DNA of 43,760 bases, taken from Bacillota bacterium. Its GTDB lineage: Bacteria; Bacillota; Dehalobacteriia; UBA4068. This document shows, piece after piece, positions 42,002-43,760 of the stretch. How positions within the stretch are numbered: position 1 is the stretch's first letter; every line of letters begins with the position of its first letter. The DNA is taken from the NCBI GenBank assembly GCA_017440145.1, contig JAFSHU010000110.1, positions 1-43,760 of the forward strand, in the 5' to 3' direction. The translations under genes were made by a program, and so were the position numbers. Under the pieces are notes generated by a model, which saw only the letters and a program-made list of their open reading frames with translations, was not told the origin of the DNA and searched no databases.

Positions 42002-42733
42002 GTGTCGGAGTTTTTGCTCTATGTTCTGATCGGCTTTTTGGCTCAGTTGGTGGATGGTACGGCAGGGATGGCCTATGGCTTGAGCTGCCGCACCTTCCTG
42101 AAAGTATTCTTTGGGATGCCCGCGAGCATTATCAGTGCTGTGGTGCATTGGGCAGAAGCACCGGTCAGTCTGGTTTCCGGAATCTCCCATTTTTCTTTGG
42201 GCAATGTGGATCGGTCTTTGCTGCTTCGCTTGCTTTTGCCGGGCGTTCTTGGGGGATTGTGCGGCGTCTATCTGGTGGTCCAGATCGGCTCCCATTTTGA
42301 ACATTTGATTTCCGTTTACCTGCTCATCATGGGTCTTCTGATCCTCTGGCGGGCTTTGCGGCCGAGTCGTCCACGGCATACGGTGCCGAAGCGTTTTTTG
42401 ATCCCGCTGGCTCTGATTGGTGGCTTTTTGGACGCAAGCGGCGGTGGAGGATGGGGGCAAATCGTAGGAGGAACCCTGCTTGCCGGTGGAAATGATGCAA
42501 AGAAAACCATTGGCAGCGTGAATGTGGCAGAAGCCTTTGTTACATTGGTTGAGGCTGTGGCTTTCTTTGCTATGCTGGGAGAGATCAAAAGCTATCTTCC
42601 GATTATTGGCGGCCTGGTTACAGGGGGGATTTTATCCGCACCTCTGGCTGCCTGGTGCTGCATGAAGGTTCCCACGCGCCCGCTTCTGATTGCTGTCGGC
42701 GTTTTAATTATTTTGTGTAACCTCTCTTTTTGA
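42002..42733 (+). CDS. TauE/SafE-family (TSUP) permease
   Basis: The 243-residue membrane protein has about seven helices in two repeats and the family loops GTAGMAYGLSC and GGGWGQIVGG. TSUP proteins move sulfite, sulfate, organosulfonates or similar anions. Start GTG 42002 has GGGAGGTG upstream, 30 bases after cysNC, so sulfate uptake for the same pathway is likely (inference); export of a sulfur compound is the alternative. Confidence 0.88.
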   Translation: MSEFLLYVLIGFLAQLVDGTAGMAYGLSCRTFLKVFFGMPASIISAVVHWAEAPVSLVSGISHFSLGNVDRSLLLRLLLPGVLGGLCGVYLVVQIGSHFEHLISVYLLIMGLLILWRALRPSRPRHTVPKRFLIPLALIGGFLDASGGGGWGQIVGGTLLAGGNDAKKTIGSVNVAEAFVTLVEAVAFFAMLGEIKSYLPIIGGLVTGGILSAPLAAWCCMKVPTRPLLIAVGVLIILCNLSF

Positions 42734-42768
42734 GGCAGAGCGGATTTTTATACCAAGGAGTGATTTTT

Positions 42769-43146
42769 ATGATCAAAGGAATCCACCATATTTCCCTGCG
42801 GGCAAATGGTCCTCTTGCTTTTGAGAAGGCGATTGCTTTTTATACAGAACTATTGGCTTGCCGTCCGCTCCGCAGATGGGGTGAGCAGCGCGGGATCATG
42901 CTGGATGCCGGAAACTGCCTTCTGGAGATCCTTTCCACCGGCCCGGAATCGGATCAGGATGGGCATTGGCAGCATCTGGCCTTTGCTGTGGAAGATGTGG
43001 AAGCCATGACAGAAAAAATTCGCCATTCCGGTTATGAGATTACGAAAGAAGTAAAGCGCCTGACTTTGGGGGAGGATTACCCGATCTGCATCTCGTTTTG
43101 CAGAGGGCCGCTGGGTGAAGAAATCGAGTTTTTCCAGGAACTGTAA
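42769..43146 (+). CDS. VOC (glyoxalase/bleomycin-resistance fold) protein
   Basis: The 125-residue protein has the two-repeat VOC fold: GIHHISLRAN at the start, AIAFYTELLACRPLRRW, HWQHLAFAVEDVEAM and a C-terminal GPLGEEIEFFQ. Metal ligands of the glyoxalase type are plausible: the second His of GIHHIS, the second His of HWQHLAF, and the Glu of EIEFF. The reaction is unknown. ATG 42769 follows AAGGAG. It lies 35 bases after the permease, perhaps as a later gene of that operon. Confidence 0.85.
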   Translation: MIKGIHHISLRANGPLAFEKAIAFYTELLACRPLRRWGEQRGIMLDAGNCLLEILSTGPESDQDGHWQHLAFAVEDVEAMTEKIRHSGYEITKEVKRLTLGEDYPICISFCRGPLGEEIEFFQEL

Positions 43147-43181
43147 GGCTTTTCTAAGCTACGTCGAATAGGGGAAAACAA

Positions 43182-43484
43182 ATGATCACCTGCACATTTT
43201 CTGCTCTGCCTCCTTTGGCATCTTTATCGCTGGTTTGGTTTTTGCTTTTTTCCGGCATCGCTTTGCTTCTGACCTGCTATGATAAGGCAGCTGCACAGAA
43301 AAAAGGTCAATTCCGCATACCGGAAAAGACTTTGCTCTGGGTTGCAGCTTTGGGCGGGGCTTTTGTTATGTATTTGACTATGCGTTTGATCCGTCATAAG
43401 ACTTTGCATAAAAAATTTATGATCGGCCTGCCTCTTTTGTTTGTTCTGCATCTGGGGCTGCTTTCTTTGAGACTCTTTTTCTAA
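43182..43484 (+). CDS. DUF1294 small membrane protein
   Basis: The 100-residue protein has about three helices and the DUF1294 signature CYDKAAAQKKGQFRIPEKTL, then RLIRHKTLHKKFMIGLPLL. The family has no known function. ATG 43182 is preceded by a weak GGGGAAAA; the gene is followed by a strong hairpin at 43613. Confidence 0.88.
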   Translation: MITCTFSALPPLASLSLVWFLLFSGIALLLTCYDKAAAQKKGQFRIPEKTLLWVAALGGAFVMYLTMRLIRHKTLHKKFMIGLPLLFVLHLGLLSLRLFF

Positions 43485-43577
43485 GCTCCAGAGGCGAAAG
43501 AGATTGGGCAATTTTATTTTCATGAAGCCATAACAGATATATAAAATAAAAATCCGATCTTAATTCTGATAGTGTTC

Positions 43578-43599
43578 ATAGGTACATTTTGTGACCTAT
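43578..43599. repeat. Short inverted repeat near the right edge
   Basis: ATAGGT (43578-43583) faces ACCTAT (43594-43599) across ten bases, in an A/T-rich gap. It could be an operator or chance. Confidence 0.3.
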
Positions 43600-43612
43600 C
43601 CATTATTAGAAG

Positions 43613-43650
43613 CAGAGGCGGGCGGCGGAAGCCGTCCGCCTCTGTGCTTT
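43613..43650. terminator. Strong intrinsic terminator between convergent genes
   Basis: A 14-bp stem (43613-43626 with 43631-43644, one G-T pair) with a GGAA loop is followed by TGCTTTT. It ends the DUF1294 side and may serve the minus-strand gene too. Confidence 0.8.
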
Positions 43651-43657
43651 TGGGCCG

Positions 43658-43760
43658 TTAGGCCAACATTTTTACAACTTCATCGATGTTTTGAGAGAGA
43701 GTAGCCATATGTACGGGCTGCTCTCCTTTTTCCATGTCGCTGTCCACCATGCCGATGTCA
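43658..43760 (-). CDS. C-terminus of an unidentified protein (runs off the window)
   Basis: The minus strand is open from the right edge to TAA at 43660-43658, giving 33 residues that end SQNIDEVVKMLA. Codon use looks coding and a hairpin follows. The fragment is too short to name a family. Confidence 0.55.
   Translation of the reverse strand, partial: DIGMVDSDMEKGEQPVHMATLSQNIDEVVKMLA

Noticed and set aside
41279-42460. 393-codon minus-strand frame across cysNC and the permease gene
   Set aside because: It crosses two well-supported genes and is rich in Gln, Pro and His as expected of antisense translation.
1-43760. Mobile element, prophage or CRISPR array
   Set aside because: No transposase, integrase, phage protein, long terminal repeat or regularly spaced repeat-spacer array is visible.

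Overview
The window looks like chromosomal DNA of a Bacillota (Firmicutes) bacterium, probably an anaerobe of the Clostridia or Negativicutes. The evidence is an SLH-anchored surface protein at the left edge, a walJ-htrC pair, a tmk-to-tatD replication/translation block ordered much as in Bacillus, a clostridial-type ornithine racemase homologue, a G5-M23 cell-wall hydrolase and an LtaS-family enzyme. The class cannot be settled from the sequence. Coding density is high. I see no insertion sequence, prophage, CRISPR array or rRNA.

Layout. 1-386: end of an SLH protein and its terminator. 397-1482 (-): PLP racemase. 1846-1919: tRNA-Gly(CCC) with a good promoter. 1975-5924: M23 endopeptidase, WalJ-like metallohydrolase, HtrC-like protease and a membrane HD protein. 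6017-10301: an unknown protein, YfbR nucleotidase, TraX-like membrane protein, EamA exporter, HAD hydrolase and a second membrane-anchored trypsin-like protease. 10294-18508: lysA, then tmk, holB, ricT, yabA, trmN6, rsmI, metG and tatD, with extra promoters before ricT and metG. 18640-20165 (-): cytidine deaminase plus a BMP-type lipoprotein. 20318-26724 (-): a complete shikimate operon (aroF, aroB, aroA, aroC, chorismate mutase, fused aroE-aroK, aroQ). 27133-29732: TetR regulator, DegV protein, dapF. 29822-36935: a compact unit with patatin, nadE, ispE, an LtaS-like enzyme and a two-component system. 37002-37841 (-): a CAT/E2-fold protein. 38042-43484: sulfotransferase, cysD, cysNC and a TauE-like permease, followed by a VOC protein and a DUF1294 protein. 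A partial minus-strand gene runs off the right edge.

The most interesting parts are two. First, the leader of the shikimate operon has a consensus promoter, an eight-codon frame reading M-I-F-L-F-W-L-W-stop, competing hairpins and a 13-bp intrinsic terminator just before aroF. This looks like transcription attenuation of the common aromatic pathway by Phe/Trp supply. Second, a PAPS-making and sulfotransferase cassette is preceded by hexamers repeated every 11 bp (TTCATA three times, then TTAAAG), placed where a PhoB/OmpR-type regulator would sit. An OmpR-type two-component system lies just upstream, co-directional with an LtaS-like gene. Also notable are a NAD synthetase whose glutaminase domain has lost two of three catalytic residues, and a CAT/E2-fold protein lacking the catalytic histidine motif.
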